Of a stretch of 64,000 nt of DNA, positions 48,869-60,366 are shown piece after piece. Location of the stretch: assembly GCA_964006375.1 (NCBI GenBank), contig OZ023265.1:154110547-154174546 (forward strand), given 5' to 3'. Position 1 is the first letter of the stretch, and the number at the start of each line of letters is the position of its first letter. Under the pieces are notes generated by a model, which did no database searches, was not told where the DNA came from, and was given only the letters and a program-made list of their open reading frames with translations. The position numbers and the translations under genes were made by a program. This DNA comes from Tillus elongatus (Eukaryota > Arthropoda > Insecta > Coleoptera > Cleridae).

Positions 48869-48870
48869 AA

Positions 48871-48940
<70 letters not shown>
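48871..48940. repeat. (AT)n microsatellite; inversion breakpoint 2
   Basis: Pure AT between the inverted E2 terminus and an inverted ATcore left half. Confidence 0.97.
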
Positions 48941-48944
<4 letters not shown>

Positions 48945-49078
48945 ATATAAAAATTTAAACCGACCCCGGATATGTGTTCTGGGGGGCCTAATTAGCGCTC
49001 ATTTGAAGAAATTTTTTCAAAATTCAAAAGTCGAGATCTCCTCATTAGTGAATTTTTTTTAAGAAAATTCACTAAAAA
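48941..49078 (-). mobile_element. ATcore left half, inverted, partner of 44106-45533
   Basis: Reverse complement of 14803-14936: 'ggggggcctaattagcgctc', then 'cctcattagtgaa' and the hairpin. Nearly identical to the left ends of the full copies. Confidence 0.9.
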
Positions 49079-49084
49079 ATAATT

Positions 49085-49560
49085 ACCGAAACTTCTTAAT
49101 AGTTATCCCGATCTTCATATACATTTTTCTCACTTTTGCAAAGGGTGACAAAATATAATTTGCAATCTTATTATACACTATTGGCACATCTACTGCAAAT
49201 ATCAAAAATTAATTCATATTTCGGAAACGTCTTAATTGCTATCCCGATCTTCGTTTTTGTGATTATGGCACATCTACTGCAAATGCGAAAAAATAAACGT
49301 GGTAATAGCTATTTCGATCTTCATATGTATTTTTTTCACTTTTGCAAAAAGTGACAAAAAATAATTTGCATGAGTTATTATACATTAGGGCCTTGGTAAT
49401 AATTTTGCGGTTTTATGATTTTGCACATTAACTGTAAATATCAAAAAATAAGTCATGTTTGAAAAACATAAGTAATAAGTATCTCGTTGTTCAAATGATT
49501 TTCTTTTATTTTCCAAAGTGTGACAAAAAATAATTTGCTTAGGTTGCTATACACTAGGTC
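49085..49560 (-). repeat. ~170-bp tandem array, remainder (E2 right half)
   Basis: About three units or part-units, equivalent to 37870-38390 of E1. A short deletion near 49190 removes about 80 bp present in E1. Confidence 0.85.
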
Positions 49561-50825
49561 TTTCGTAACTTGTTTTTGTGTCTATTTTTATATTGAGGCC
49601 TTGGCTTTATTGTCCAATATTTGTCATTTGGGTACATGTAACCAAAATAACAAATAATACATACTAAAATTTAGTTTTCCTCTATGACTATGTTAATAAT
49701 AAACGATTGGTTTAGTGTTATTATGTTATTGCAAAACACTTAAGACAAATTCTTTTTTCTTCGGTAAGGTGTAGTAGCATATAGCAATATATGGCTGGCA
49801 TCTATGGCTAGCCATTAATTTACTACGTTGAATCCGTTTCACTGATATTGTGATCGCTACGATCCATCCCGCTTTCTGATGACCCTACTTGTAAATCTAT
49901 GGCTCGGAATTTATGGATAACTTCACGCAAACTTTATCCCAGTTATATTCAGCAAACATGTCTTATCTCTGCTGCATCGAACTTGATGCAAATGCAACTA
50001 TGTAAATCTTAAAATGCAGCGGCTTTCCAGGAAATAAAGCTTTTAAGTTATTTACTTACCAATGCTACTATTTCTACCCCTACGACTTTTTATTTATAAT
50101 AAAAAATATGTACATTGTTTGTCTAAACCTGCCACTATAATTCTTTGACAGTATATACATATAGCGCGAGTTTAAAACTTGGAATAAATTCAGTTAATCA
50201 GATACAGCTTTTTTTTTCAATAATTCGCAGACATGTCGATAGACATTTTATGTTGCGGTCTTTTCAAAAAATAAAATAAATATCATACAGTGTGTGCCAA
50301 ATTTAAGGCACGACCTCATCGATATTTTTTTCAAATCCTACCCTAGTTTGTTTTTGTTAAATAGGTTTAACCTACACATTAATTTGAAAAAAACAGCAGA
50401 TTTTAAATTTTTATTTAATTATTATAAATCTAAAGGAATTAGTAGCACGAATAAGAAATGAATGTTGACTTATTTTCCCAAGATAACCAGAAATGTGTAA
50501 AATGAATTTCAATTCCGTTTATACTACTAACAAATAGTCAAACGACAACAACCTAAGCATTTATTAAAGAAAATTGATTTAGATTATCTATTTTTTATTT
50601 CTGGTTTTAAAATAATATAATGTATATTTTTGTGGGAAGGAATATAAACTTGGTGGTTTAGCATAACTTGACATGTACTTTAGAAATAGCCAACAAAACA
50701 GTAGGATTGTCGGTTAAACAAATTATCGACGTCATATCTCAAATTTGGGACAACTTCATATTATTAAAGAAAGATCACAGCTTAAAAACCACTAATTGAC
50801 GTGTTCGCGCATTTGAAAAAGGTAA

Positions 50826-51075
50826 ATTTGGCCGAACCCCGTTTTTTCTATAAGGAGGGTAGGGATATTCAGCGTGCCCAACCTCGCACGGTACACGGGA
50901 CTAACGACTTCACGACTCCTCAGTGAATCGGAACCTGCAGAAATTCAGCCTGCTCCAACTAAATGATAATTTTACAGTAGGGGCTGAAAAAATGAATGGG
51001 GAACCCTGGATATCGAACCCAGTACCCTCGGATTCAGCGGCATACTTTCCTACCACTGGATCACTCAGGCTTTTT
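50826..51075 (-). mobile_element. SINE in E2, tail deleted
   Basis: Same insertion as 39645-39975. It begins at 'ccgaaccccgttttttc' because the tail half and adjoining DNA were deleted. Confidence 0.85.
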
Positions 51076-51274
51076 GATAATAATTGTAAAATATCTTTTG
51101 CAACAATTGGATACAATAATCTAAAATATATAACTCTATAACACTAAAAGTAGATCTCGTAAGTTTATAAAACAACAGTCATTATACACCTTGTCCTATT
51201 TTCGAATTAAGTTTTTGTGTTATCTTCTAAAAAAAGCAGGAGTTGGATTAATTTTAATTCAAAATACTATATTA

Positions 51275-52885
51275 CAAAACAAAAAAAAGGTACGAAAGAT
51301 GCTCTCTTCTCTTAATACCAGGAAAGCCTCTGGCCTTGACGAGATCCCAGCAATTGTTCTCAGAAGATGCGCACCAGAACTTGCTCCTGTCCTGACCTGT
51401 CTGTTTTAGACATCTTACAATAGAGGCATATTCCCTAGTAACTGGAAAACTGCTCGAGTACAACCCGTCCCCAAGAAAGGATCCAAAGCTCTTCCTAGCA
51501 ACTACAGGCCTATTTCTCTCCTTTCAGTCGTCTCTAAAGTGATGGAAAAGTATATAAACACCGAATTACTAAAATTTCTTGAAAAACACAATCTAATCCA
51601 CGACAGTCAGTATGGATTCCGTCAGCGCAGATCAACTGCCGACCTCCTTTTCTTTGTCACCCATTCTTGGAACAAGTCTATGAACCTACACGGTGAATGC
51701 CAGACTGTCGCTCTAGACATATCCAAAGCATTCGACCAGGTTTGGCACGCAGCGCTGCTTAATAAACCTCCGGTCTATGGCCTACCACCAAAACTCTGTA
51801 CCTGGACAGCAAATTTCCTCTCCAACCGGAGCATTTCTGTTGTCGTGGATGGCCATTCCCCTAAACTGTATCCAATTAATGCAGAAGTCCCCCAAGGTTC
51901 AGCTTGAGCCCCTACTTTGTTTCTTCTCCACATCAATGACCTCCTCTCTAGCACATCTAACCCAGTTCACAGTTACGCGGACGACAGCACCCTCCTCTCA
52001 AATATACAATATTCTAAGCCTGTCTCTTTAGCTCAATTAGATGAGGAACGCAGACTCATGGAGGGTTCTGCCTCTGTGGATCTTCAAAAAATGGGAAAGT
52101 AGAAATCTTGTACAATTCAACTCCACCAAATCTCAGTCCTGCTTTCTATCTCATAAGAGATGCACCAGCCCTAGACCCATCACAATGAATGACCAAGTTA
52201 TTCAAAGTAATGAGACCTTTACACTTGTTGGCATATCTGTGGATCGAAATCTCAATTGGCACCAACATGTCACATCAATTGCAGAAGTGGCTGCTAAGAA
52301 ATTAGGTTTCCTCGTCCGGGCTCGCAAATACTTTTCACCAGATAATCTCTATACCTAACATACTTTACAAATAAGGCCAAACCTCGAATACTGCTCCCAC
52401 ATCTGGGGTGCCACTGCTGCTTTTACACTCGCTATTCTGGACTCCATTCAGAAGAGAGCTATATGTATCATCGGTGACACTACCATCACCCAAAGGCTGC
52501 CATCCCTTGCCCACCGACGTGCCGTTGGTGACCTCGTTCTCTTTTATGGATACCTACACGGGCACTGCTCAGATGAGCTTTCTTCCATAGTTCCTCCACC
52601 TGTTGCCCCCAACAGATCTACCAAGAACAGAGCGAATGCACCGTTTTACTGTCCAGGTCACCAGACATAGAACATCTTGTTATGCCCGCTCTTTTGGCCC
52701 GAGGCCTTCCAAGTTGTGGAATTCCTTAAAGGCACATGTTTTTCCTTCTCCTCAGAACCTCCAAACCCTCAAGTCCAGAATTAACAAGTTGCCTCTTTCC
52801 TCCTTCTCGACACCCACGGCACGATAGTATTTAGGCTGTAAGCCCTCGTGGTGTGTTGTTGAAAAATTAAAAAAAAAAAAATAAC
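51275..52885 (+). pseudogene. Jockey/CR1-like RT in E2 (broken)
   Basis: Same copy as in E1, with different lesions. The 51539-51907 stretch is open for 122 residues: 'QYGFRQRRSTADLLFFV', then 'ALDISKAFDQVWHAALL' with the first catalytic Asp, then 'INAEVPQGSA' and a stop shared with E1 in position. 'SYADDSTLLSN' (about 51972) keeps the Asp pair. An 8-bp loss near 52092 shifts the frame here but not in E1; the 8-bp loss near 41192 in E1 is not present here. Confidence 0.86.
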
Positions 52886-53870
52886 CCTTTAAGTACGTTA
52901 CGCCCCAACATCTACTATAATTACTGAAAATAGTCCAGGATCAGTTTGACTGACTTATTAATTTAGACACCATGTCGATTTATAAATTTCGGTCGGAATA
53001 TTTTTTGAGAATAAACTTTGGCAGAAAATTTTTAAAACAAGTTTCATTTCTTAGGCAGACTAAATAGTTGTAAGTTTTGAATTACCAGTGCTTTCTTTAG
53101 ACAGAGCCTACAATATGTTTTGTTGGTGTACGAATTAATCAAATGACCTTGTGGTTAGAAAACATTTTATGTCCGAATTTTCTTAAAGGGTTTCTTAAGC
53201 AATTACGGAGCAAGGGGGTTGGATACTGCCCACTAGACGATGTGCGTTAACTAAACGTTTATTATGAGGCTACTATAACAGTTAAATAATGTAAGTACAT
53301 ATATTTATAATCTCGGAACCAAGACACCCTACAAAAAGGCATTATGGGAGCCGAGACTATAATGTAATGTGTGGGAAGTGTCATCGTTGCATTTTGTATT
53401 ATAAAATACATATTATCGTGTCGGATGACTCCTTCCCTGTTAGATGGGATTTTAAGGGGGCATAAAATTTAATTTGCAAAAATTTATATTCTAAGGTAAA
53501 ACATTTAAAATGATCAAAAATTGAAAACAATTACATCAATAGTTTAATAATTCGATAAAATTTAGAAAATATAACATATAACATGGTTATTCTTTAGGCA
53601 AAGGAAAAGCCTTTTGTTTGCTGCATTTTCATGAACGTGTACGGAAATTTAAATATCAAGTATTTAAAGTTAACAATAAACAATGATTATGAAACACCCG
53701 TTAAAAGTAGCTTCCGTAGTATACACTCTATCACTGTTGCACTTCTTACTATAAGCTTAGCATAAACAATATGCTACTGTTTTCCTCTAGGTAAAGGAAT
53801 AATATCTTCAATTTCTGCGTCTTCCTTAAAGTATTTTTTTAATTTTTAAAATTTGAATAAGCTAAGTTTA
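52886..53870. other. E2 internal DNA, nothing recognised
   Basis: Copy of 41766-42740. A 12-bp block ('gtccgaattttc' near 53171) is present here and absent from E1. Confidence 0.5.
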
Positions 53871-53877
53871 TTCATCC

Positions 53878-53918
53878 CCTTAATGACGCTAACTTTGTTA
53901 GCGAAACGATCGTCGGGT
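53878..53918 (+). other. Hairpin with hammerhead-like or Penelope-end motif (E2)
   Basis: Same sequence as 42748-42790: stem 'cgctaac-ttt-gttagcg' followed by AAACGATCGTCGGG. Confidence 0.35.
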
Positions 53919-54034
53919 AAAAAAAACTGTATTGTGATGAATTGAGTTCTGCAAATTGTACTTATCAGTGCTCATCACAGGTTTCAATCTTCACCCATTG
54001 TACAAAGCTAATTTCTATGACTATTGTTTCACAG

Positions 54035-54261
54035 CAGCACGACCAAGATGGAGTTCTCCTCAAAGAGAAGCAGTTAAGGAGACCATTAGAAGACATTTAA
54101 AGGACGGAAGCAACCCCTCGATAGCTGAATGTGAACTTCTGATTCAAAATTGTCCAGTGTTAAACAAACGAACTCCCCAGTCTCTAAAACCTTACATTTC
54201 TAGTAGCACGAAAAAAGACAGACAATATGATAAATATTTCTTTTTAGCTATATTAAAATAA
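54035..54261 (+). CDS. Exon-like frame 2 of E2, open (Myb-like?)
   Basis: An open frame from a 3' splice-site-like 'ctattgtttcacag' at 54034 to a stop at 54261, about 75 residues: 'ARPRWSSPQREAVKETIRR', 'PSIAECELLIQ', 'RTPQSLKPYISSSTKKD'. The Trp, the spaced helices and the final Lys/Arg run resemble a Myb/SANT-like C-terminal module in uncharacterised metazoan proteins; this comparison is from memory. The open frame extends upstream of the splice site to 53956, but E1/E2 conservation does not favour that part as coding. Same original strand as exon-like frame 1. It could be the last exon of a protein carried by E, or a captured host exon. Confidence 0.5.
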
Positions 54262-54987
54262 AATAACATAAAAATACATCAATGACTATTTATATTACAT
54301 TTTACAAATTTGCTTACTTTGTACAAATTTTCTTCTACTAAATTCCTGAGTTCTCCACTTTTTCTGCATTTTCTATTTATTTGCGACAACTATTTTCACT
54401 GATTTCTCACGTTCAATTCAAACCATAACACAAGAATTGTGTTTCATATGTAACTTATGCAAAAGCTTTGGTCATCATAGTTTTGTTAAGAGTTTGAATT
54501 ATGTTACTTCCATTATGAAAACAGATCACATGGAATGTATTCAGATCCAGATAACTAATTACAATAATTTTGTTTTCTAGGAACTCAATTTTGAGATAAA
54601 ACACGTGTGTTTTTAGACAAGACTGTCATAAATACATTTTTATACACAATTTATTTAATTTAAGATAACTGGTAAAAAATTACAACACAAAATTTGTCTT
54701 TTATCATTTTTCTACTTTACCACACCGGTGTGATAATTTATGTAGGCAAATAATTTAAAAATAATTTGTAGTCACTTTTTATAATTTTAATAATATTCAC
54801 GAAGTGCTTCACTGTAAAACTGTCAAGGTAAAGAGAATAAATAATGTATTAATTAAAACATATGATCTTTGTATACTAGCACGCAGACCTTAAAACCGTA
54901 ATGCTACCTGTTTAAGCGTACAACATAAAACTAACCAGAAAACTTTTATATATCCTACTAAAAAGTGCGGCAACACTGTGAGGTTAG

Positions 54988-55008
54988 GTCCAGCTACTTC
55001 CGCATAGA
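54988..55008 (-). repeat. E2 right terminus
   Basis: GGTCCAGCTACTTCCGCATA followed by the (AT)n. Single motif, unlike the duplicated motif in E1. Confidence 0.85.
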
Positions 55009-55009
55009 C

Positions 55010-55013
<4 letters not shown>

Positions 55014-55095
<82 letters not shown>
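55014..55095. repeat. (AT)n microsatellite at right border of E2
   Basis: Pure AT tract between the E2 terminus and an ATcore right half. Confidence 0.97.
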
Positions 55096-55099
<4 letters not shown>

Positions 55100-55260
55100 G
55101 TATCCAACCGATAACTCAAAAAATAGTTCACTGATTTGGACCAAATTTGGAAATTACCCTTATTTTGCTAAACAACTTAAAAGAACATAGACAGACGTGG
55201 TTGTGTACCAATTTTCAAGTCGTTTGATCAAAGGAAAATAAAACTATTCGAAATTAATAA
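55096..55260 (+). mobile_element. ATcore right half, diverged, partner of 34055-34184
   Basis: Starts 'gtatccaaccgataactcaaaaaatag', as after the AT tract at 925. Then it diverges ('ggaccaaatttggaaatta'). A short (AAT)n lies at 55255-55273. No family end motif is reached before unrelated DNA. Confidence 0.55.
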
Positions 55261-56364
55261 TAATAATAATAATCACTTCAGATTCTGTAATGCAATATCT
55301 ACAATGCTGGACAAAGACAGATGACGTTATCTGTACTGCTATGGTATTTAAATAAATTGTAGATAAAAATTTAAACAATGAAAGTTGTTGCAAGATGTCA
55401 GCCTGAAGAACATTGTGAGGGATACGACAGGGACGCCATCTCGGTGCAGGACCAGTAAGTAGTATGTTGTCACGATTACTCTAGTTTACACAAAATTTTA
55501 TAGATAGAGCTGTGTACAATGTGCAACCGACTAACAGTTGTGTAAATTGTTAGCCTTGGGCCATTTCTTTTCTAATACCGGGACAAAGTTTGCGTCCAAA
55601 AGCGCTAAATTTTAGCATGCGAATGTATAATATAAATAATAAATTTAATGAAAGTGATTCAATTTGTTTAAAAGCAATCTAGAACGATGTGTCATTATGT
55701 ATAAATATTATGTGTCCCACTCTTCACGTTCACGGTATTTAAATTTAAAAGCCATCTCATTAGATTAATTTGACCATACGTAGCCATTTGTCACAGAGAA
55801 GCGTGTACGATCTGTGCATCGCATAACCTCGAAATCGACTTCGCTGATGCTAATTGCTAATACCTTATTAGGATCTAATATAACACAACTAGGTACCTAT
55901 ATTCTAATACAAATAGTAGGTAAATAATAACCCAACTTTTAGTTTTAACTTAACTTTAACAAAATGACTGTATTATGATTGTAGCATCCAATGAAACAAA
56001 TATGAATGTGATAGGTAAACTGTATGTAGACTGTAGATATTGTATGTATTACCTATTGAACTCTATACAGAATCTAGTGGTAGGTATTACCAAAGTGAAC
56101 CAAAGTATTTAAAGAAGAAATATACCTACCTCAAACTAATACAGTAAGTACTTATAATATCTAGGTAGGTACCACAAAGTCCATATATCCTTAGTTAAAA
56201 TTATATAAACAGATGTTTAGGTTAAAGTATTAAAATTTTAATTTCAAAATTTTACATTGATATTTAAGTCATTTTCAAAAAGTAGCGATACAGCAATAGT
56301 ACATAAATCTTAAAAAGAATTCAGGTGCGTTATGGTAGCGAAGTTTCGTTTTTCACATTAAACT
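55261..56364. other. Unassigned AT-rich DNA
   Basis: Contains a small dispersed repeat at 55412-55475 (inverted match to 2527-2612) and one trace of the ATcore end motif at 56325 ('gtgcgttatggtagcgaa'). Nothing else recognised. Confidence 0.4.
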
Positions 56365-56365
56365 G

Positions 56366-56705
56366 TTTTTTTACGTCTGCTTATTTCCGCGACTATGGCC
56401 AATCACCGACGCCAGGGAGCAGTTTCACCTCACTATCCTGGAAATTTCCCGAACCCCTGCCTTTCTGTAAGGAGAGTGGGGATCTTTAACGTGCCCAACA
56501 TATCATGGGCACGGGACCGACGGCTTTACGCCCCCTCCAAAGGGCGGAACGTGCAGACATTCAACTTGCTCAAATACAATGCCAGAACCTCGGTTGATGT
56601 TATGTTACAGTTTGCACTGAAAAAGTAAAAAGAGAACCCTGAGATCGAACCCCGTACCCTTCGGTTCAGAGGCACACGTTCTTACCCATGAAGCACCGAG
56701 GCTCT
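56366..56705 (-). mobile_element. tRNA-derived SINE
   Basis: CGCGACTATGGCCAATCACC through the conserved body to the tRNA-like head ('gagatcgaaccccgtaccct', 'gaagcaccgaggctc'). Possible short target duplication: 'attaaactg' before and 'aataaacta' after. Confidence 0.86.
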
Positions 56706-57339
56706 GGCAATAAACTAGAATCTTCAGTTTTGATACATAGTATAACCTATATAAAAGCAGCGTGGGTACTAAATTTAAAAAATAATACAACGAGCTTCAC
56801 AGATGATTACAAATTTGGTTAAAAAAAACTTTTTTGTTATTTTGTTTGCAGAAACTGGTTCGATTGAGTTGATTAAAACCGATCATTCAAGCGATTAATA
56901 TCGAAAAAATACTTACCTGCTACCTCTAATTTCATAGATGCATTCCGTTTGTGAATAAAAATTAATTTCCCGGTAAATTTGCAGATTAGCAGGGGGGGGG
57001 GGTGTTTAGAAAAATCTTTTCAGAAGTGTATGCTTAGACACCTTCTGAATGCCCAAACCACAAGAAGAATTTCTTGCAAACAGCCCACAAGAAAGCTACG
57101 GGACCAGGAGTGAATAGGAGTGCTGGGCGGAGAAGAATATAAAAAAGAAATGTGAGCGGAAAGTGCGCAAGAAACAGCTTAGTTGGACCTCTTTAAGATG
57201 CCCATTTTGCAGCTATACCTCCTTAAAATCCTGTTTACTGCGCGCAGAACATCTATATGCACCGCAGGTTCCGTAAATTTCTGAGGGGTTGCTACAAAGG
57301 AATTTTTCTCGTTTACATTGTTCTTGTTTATGTTCAGTT
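56706..57339. other. Unassigned DNA with one MITE arm
   Basis: 56985-57130 matches one arm of the palindrome at 2905-3366 ('aaaccacaagaagaatttcttg', GGGACCAGGAGTGAATAGGA). A G run (12 G) begins at 56991. The rest is unrecognised. Confidence 0.45.
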
Positions 57340-57560
57340 CAGTTCAGTTCTAAGACAGATCTGCTCTTCTTAGCTTCTGGGACTCCGAGATCCAAATCTT
57401 CTACTTGAACACCGCTGGTGTGCTCAAGTCAGTTCAGTTCTACCACAGATCTACTCTTCTTATCTTCCTGGGATCTCTGAGATCCTAATCTTCTACTTAA
57501 ACACCGCTTGTGTGGTTAAGTCAGTTCAGTTCAGTTCAGATCAGTGCAAGTTCCAATCTT
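57340..57560. repeat. ~105-bp tandem duplication with TTCAG motif
   Basis: Two diverged units, each with 'cagttctaagacagatctgct'-type start, 'cttctgggactccgagatcc' and 'gaacaccgctggtgtg'. They are bounded by short (GTTCA)n runs near 57345 and 57522. Confidence 0.8.
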
Positions 57561-58484
57561 CCGCCACAATTTCCGTTCGTACAGTGATACTGTTAAAATT
57601 CAATTCTTCTAAATTAAGAAGTATACCTAGTCAACTTCCATCATACGCGCATTTAATGTAATACACAGGTAGCTAATAAGATTTTGAAATCTCCTGAGTA
57701 ACTCATTAAATCAAGTGTAAAACCGCAAATTTTAAATAAGTGAAAAAGTATACAATGTGACAATACAACATTTATAAAAATAACAAGTGTATCATTGAAA
57801 TATCCTGGAATACAGTGCACCTAGAATTATAAATATAGTCAACATCTTCAACATCTTCTTCAAACGCTAATTAACAAAGCCGACTAATTAGCGAGGGTGG
57901 GATCCATCCACCCCAAAAACATTGGGAAAAGAAAACAAGCACTTTATCTCCCAATTATAACAACAAAAAATCTGAAAGGGGGATGGTGTTAGTGTCCTTG
58001 AAAAAGTATACTTTTTTGTTATGAGAATTAGTCAGAATGGCATATTCCAACCATAATTTTCTAGCAATACCACAAAAAAGTGTTAGTGTTTTTAAGACTT
58101 TAAGGGCACCACAGACAGTTCCCTCCATCCGCTTTTCTCAAATTCTGAACCAGTTATTTTATGTTACTAAAAAACTTATATGTACTCATTTTCAAGATAC
58201 TATATAAAATAATTTCCTGAAAAAACTCAATTTCTCATTTTAACACCTTGTATCTCTTTCAATTAACACATTTGTACTGAGGTAAGTTGGCCTAAATCGT
58301 AATATTTTCATGTACTGCTGTTTCATTAATCATTACTTTTGGGGAACCCTTACATAAGTTGTCCTAAAATATCTCAGTTTTGTGAGGCTAAATATATTTT
58401 GACCATCATTAGAAACACAAACCAGGCTTATTAGAATTTGTCAGTGTCTTATACTAATGACAATCAAAATAAATCCAAAGTACT
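57561..58484. other. Unassigned AT-rich DNA
   Basis: No domain, RNA gene or repeat recognised. Confidence 0.45.
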
Positions 58485-58493
58485 TGCTTACCA

Positions 58494-58851
58494 AGAGCCT
58501 CGGTGGTTCAGGGGTAAGAACGTGTGCCTCTGAACCGAAGGGTACTGGATTAGAACCCAGGGTTTTCCTTTCACTTTTTCAGTACAAACTGTAACACTAA
58601 CATCAGCCGAGGTTCTGTCATTGTATCTGAGCAAGTTGAATGTCTGCACGTTCCGCCCTTCGGAGGGGGCGTAAAGCCGTCGGTTCCGTGTCCATACGAT
58701 GTTGTGCACGTTAAAGATCCCTACCCTCCTTACAGAAAGGCAGGGGTTCGGCAAAATTTCCAGGATAGAGAGGTGAAACTGCTCCCTGGCGTCGGTGATT
58801 GGCCATAGTCGCGGAAATAGGCCAACGTTAAAGAAACAAAACACACACACA
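58494..58851 (+). mobile_element. tRNA-derived SINE with target duplication
   Basis: Best-defined copy: 358 bp flanked by TGCTTACCA (58485-58493) and TGCTTGCCA (58852-58860). Head at 58494-58565 with TGGTTCAGGGGTAAG (A box) and a B box changed to 'ggattagaaccc'. Conserved body, then a tail ending 'aaagaaacaaaacacacacac'. The minus-strand frame across it is not a gene. Confidence 0.9.
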
Positions 58852-58860
58852 TGCTTGCCA

Positions 58861-59249
58861 GGTGTTTTGGTTGAATTTCCACACTTCACGTTTAGAAAAC
58901 ACCAAAATTCATGGGTTTTCAAGAAAAAAAATCCTACAAATCAGAATAATTAATTAATACGAAAAACTGATTAGTAGGGTACGTTTCTTTTACCTATTTA
59001 AAAAATCATGCGCGGGGGCATATTGGTATGAAGAATAACTATTATTAGTTTTTTCCATATAGAACAAACCGACTAAAATTAACATGTAAACAAAAAGCTC
59101 TCCCCATAAACATTCTCCACAAAAACAGATTGCCAATAATTCGCCAAAAGATCAAAAAATCCCCTAACTTTAGGAAAAAATCAGCTAATCTGGCAATCTG
59201 GCCAATCCTGCCAAAATAATTCGGCTGAATCTAGCCAGCTTTAAACGAC
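58861..59249. other. Unassigned AT-rich DNA
   Basis: Nothing recognised. Confidence 0.45.
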
Positions 59250-59345
59250 ATTGCGTGGTGTACGATGAAGTCGCCACCTAGGTGCGTAACTACCGTGTTG
59301 ACAACATATTGCCTCGTTACGCACCGAGATGGCGACTCTGTCGTA
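59250..59345. repeat. Small inverted repeat element
   Basis: 'tacgatgaagtcgccaccta' with 'ggtgcgtaac' at the left pairs with 'gttacgcaccgagatggcgac' at the right; the loop is ~25 bp. Shares sequence with 2527-2612 and 55412-55475. Confidence 0.65.
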
Positions 59346-60204
59346 TAAATCAATACTATGATAGTTGTTACTGGAATATAAACCAAAGCATTATCCCAAC
59401 ATGTGAGGGACACCTGTATATAAAACCTACAGTCACGTGAAGAATGTGTTATGAATTTTAAATACCAGACCAGTAAGAATTAATGTAATGTTCTACATAC
59501 TCATAAGATTTTGACATACTTAACAAAAGAAGTTTAAAATCAAGAAATTAACTGTGCTTACTTCCTCTCCACAAGAAACGCATTTATCCTGGTGGTAAAA
59601 GAATGGCGGGAGTAAATTTTTGGTGTGTATTCGTCGGAACACGCAGTAATGAATCTTTATCGCCTACGAAAAACGTAACTATTCCCGTTCCGGCCTCGAA
59701 ATTGCTTTCTGGGAAGATTTGTGCAGAGAGCTGAAAACAAAGCTATGTGTAATTTACGGAAATTGGTGCTCCGTGGCAGAGGGAGGCATTAGGGGGTGCC
59801 AAAACTCCCCTACCTGCTTCGCTCGCCTCGCTCTCTCACTATGATATGCCTTATTAGTGAGCTGTGCCTTACTAAATTATTCAGATGGGCCTCCTGTTCA
59901 GGGTAATAGGAATTCATTATTTAATTTATTACTGCTAGATGGAGGATTTTTGTCTTGTAATATCACTGTAACAGTTGTAATTTTTTGCACATCAAATTTA
60001 TGTAATGGATATCTACTAAACAACGAAAAAATAAATTAAAACTATTTTCAAGTGCCTATACAAAAATACAGCCTCTCATTAAAATAACAGAAGCAATTCT
60101 ACTTACATACTCATTGCAGCGTAACTTCTGTTAGCAGTTGGAGTTAATTTTATTCAAATTGTAGAACACCTTACACAAAATAATAAGTTAAGGTAAGGAG
60201 ATCT
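59346..60204. other. Unassigned DNA
   Basis: Nothing recognised. Short open frame 59857-60039 without a domain. Confidence 0.4.
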
Positions 60205-60278
60205 AGATATACAAGAGTCCCGATCTCCTCATTAGTAAATCTTTTCTACGAAGAAACCCATTATTCGGGGTCAGTTTC

Positions 60279-60361
<83 letters not shown>
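60205..60361. mobile_element. ATcore-related fragment with (AT)n
   Basis: 'cgatctcctcattagtaaat' reads as an inverted left end, while 'cggggtcagtttcaatt' next to the (AT)n (60282-60361) reads forward. The copy is rearranged or chimeric. Confidence 0.5.

Positions 60362-60366
<5 letters not shown>

Larger units (their letters stand above)
45534..48870 (-). mobile_element. Element E2, left half, inverted
   Basis: The reverse complement of E1 34261 to ~37860: inverted order of array, core, array, ~400 bp unique and the terminus (GGTCCAGCTACTTCCGCATA at 48844-48863). It ends at the 170-bp unit that in E1 continues at 37870. The missing continuation is at 49079. Confidence 0.85.
49079..55013 (+). 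mobile_element. Element E2, right half
   Basis: Nearly identical to 37870-43934 of E1 and in the same orientation. It begins with the end of the inverted 170-bp array (49085-49560), carries the SINE, Jockey/CR1-like RT and exon-like frame 2, and ends with the terminus at 54988-55008. Confidence 0.85.

Noticed and set aside
58488..58922. 144-residue minus-strand frame
   Set aside because: Same reason: antisense reading of a SINE copy.
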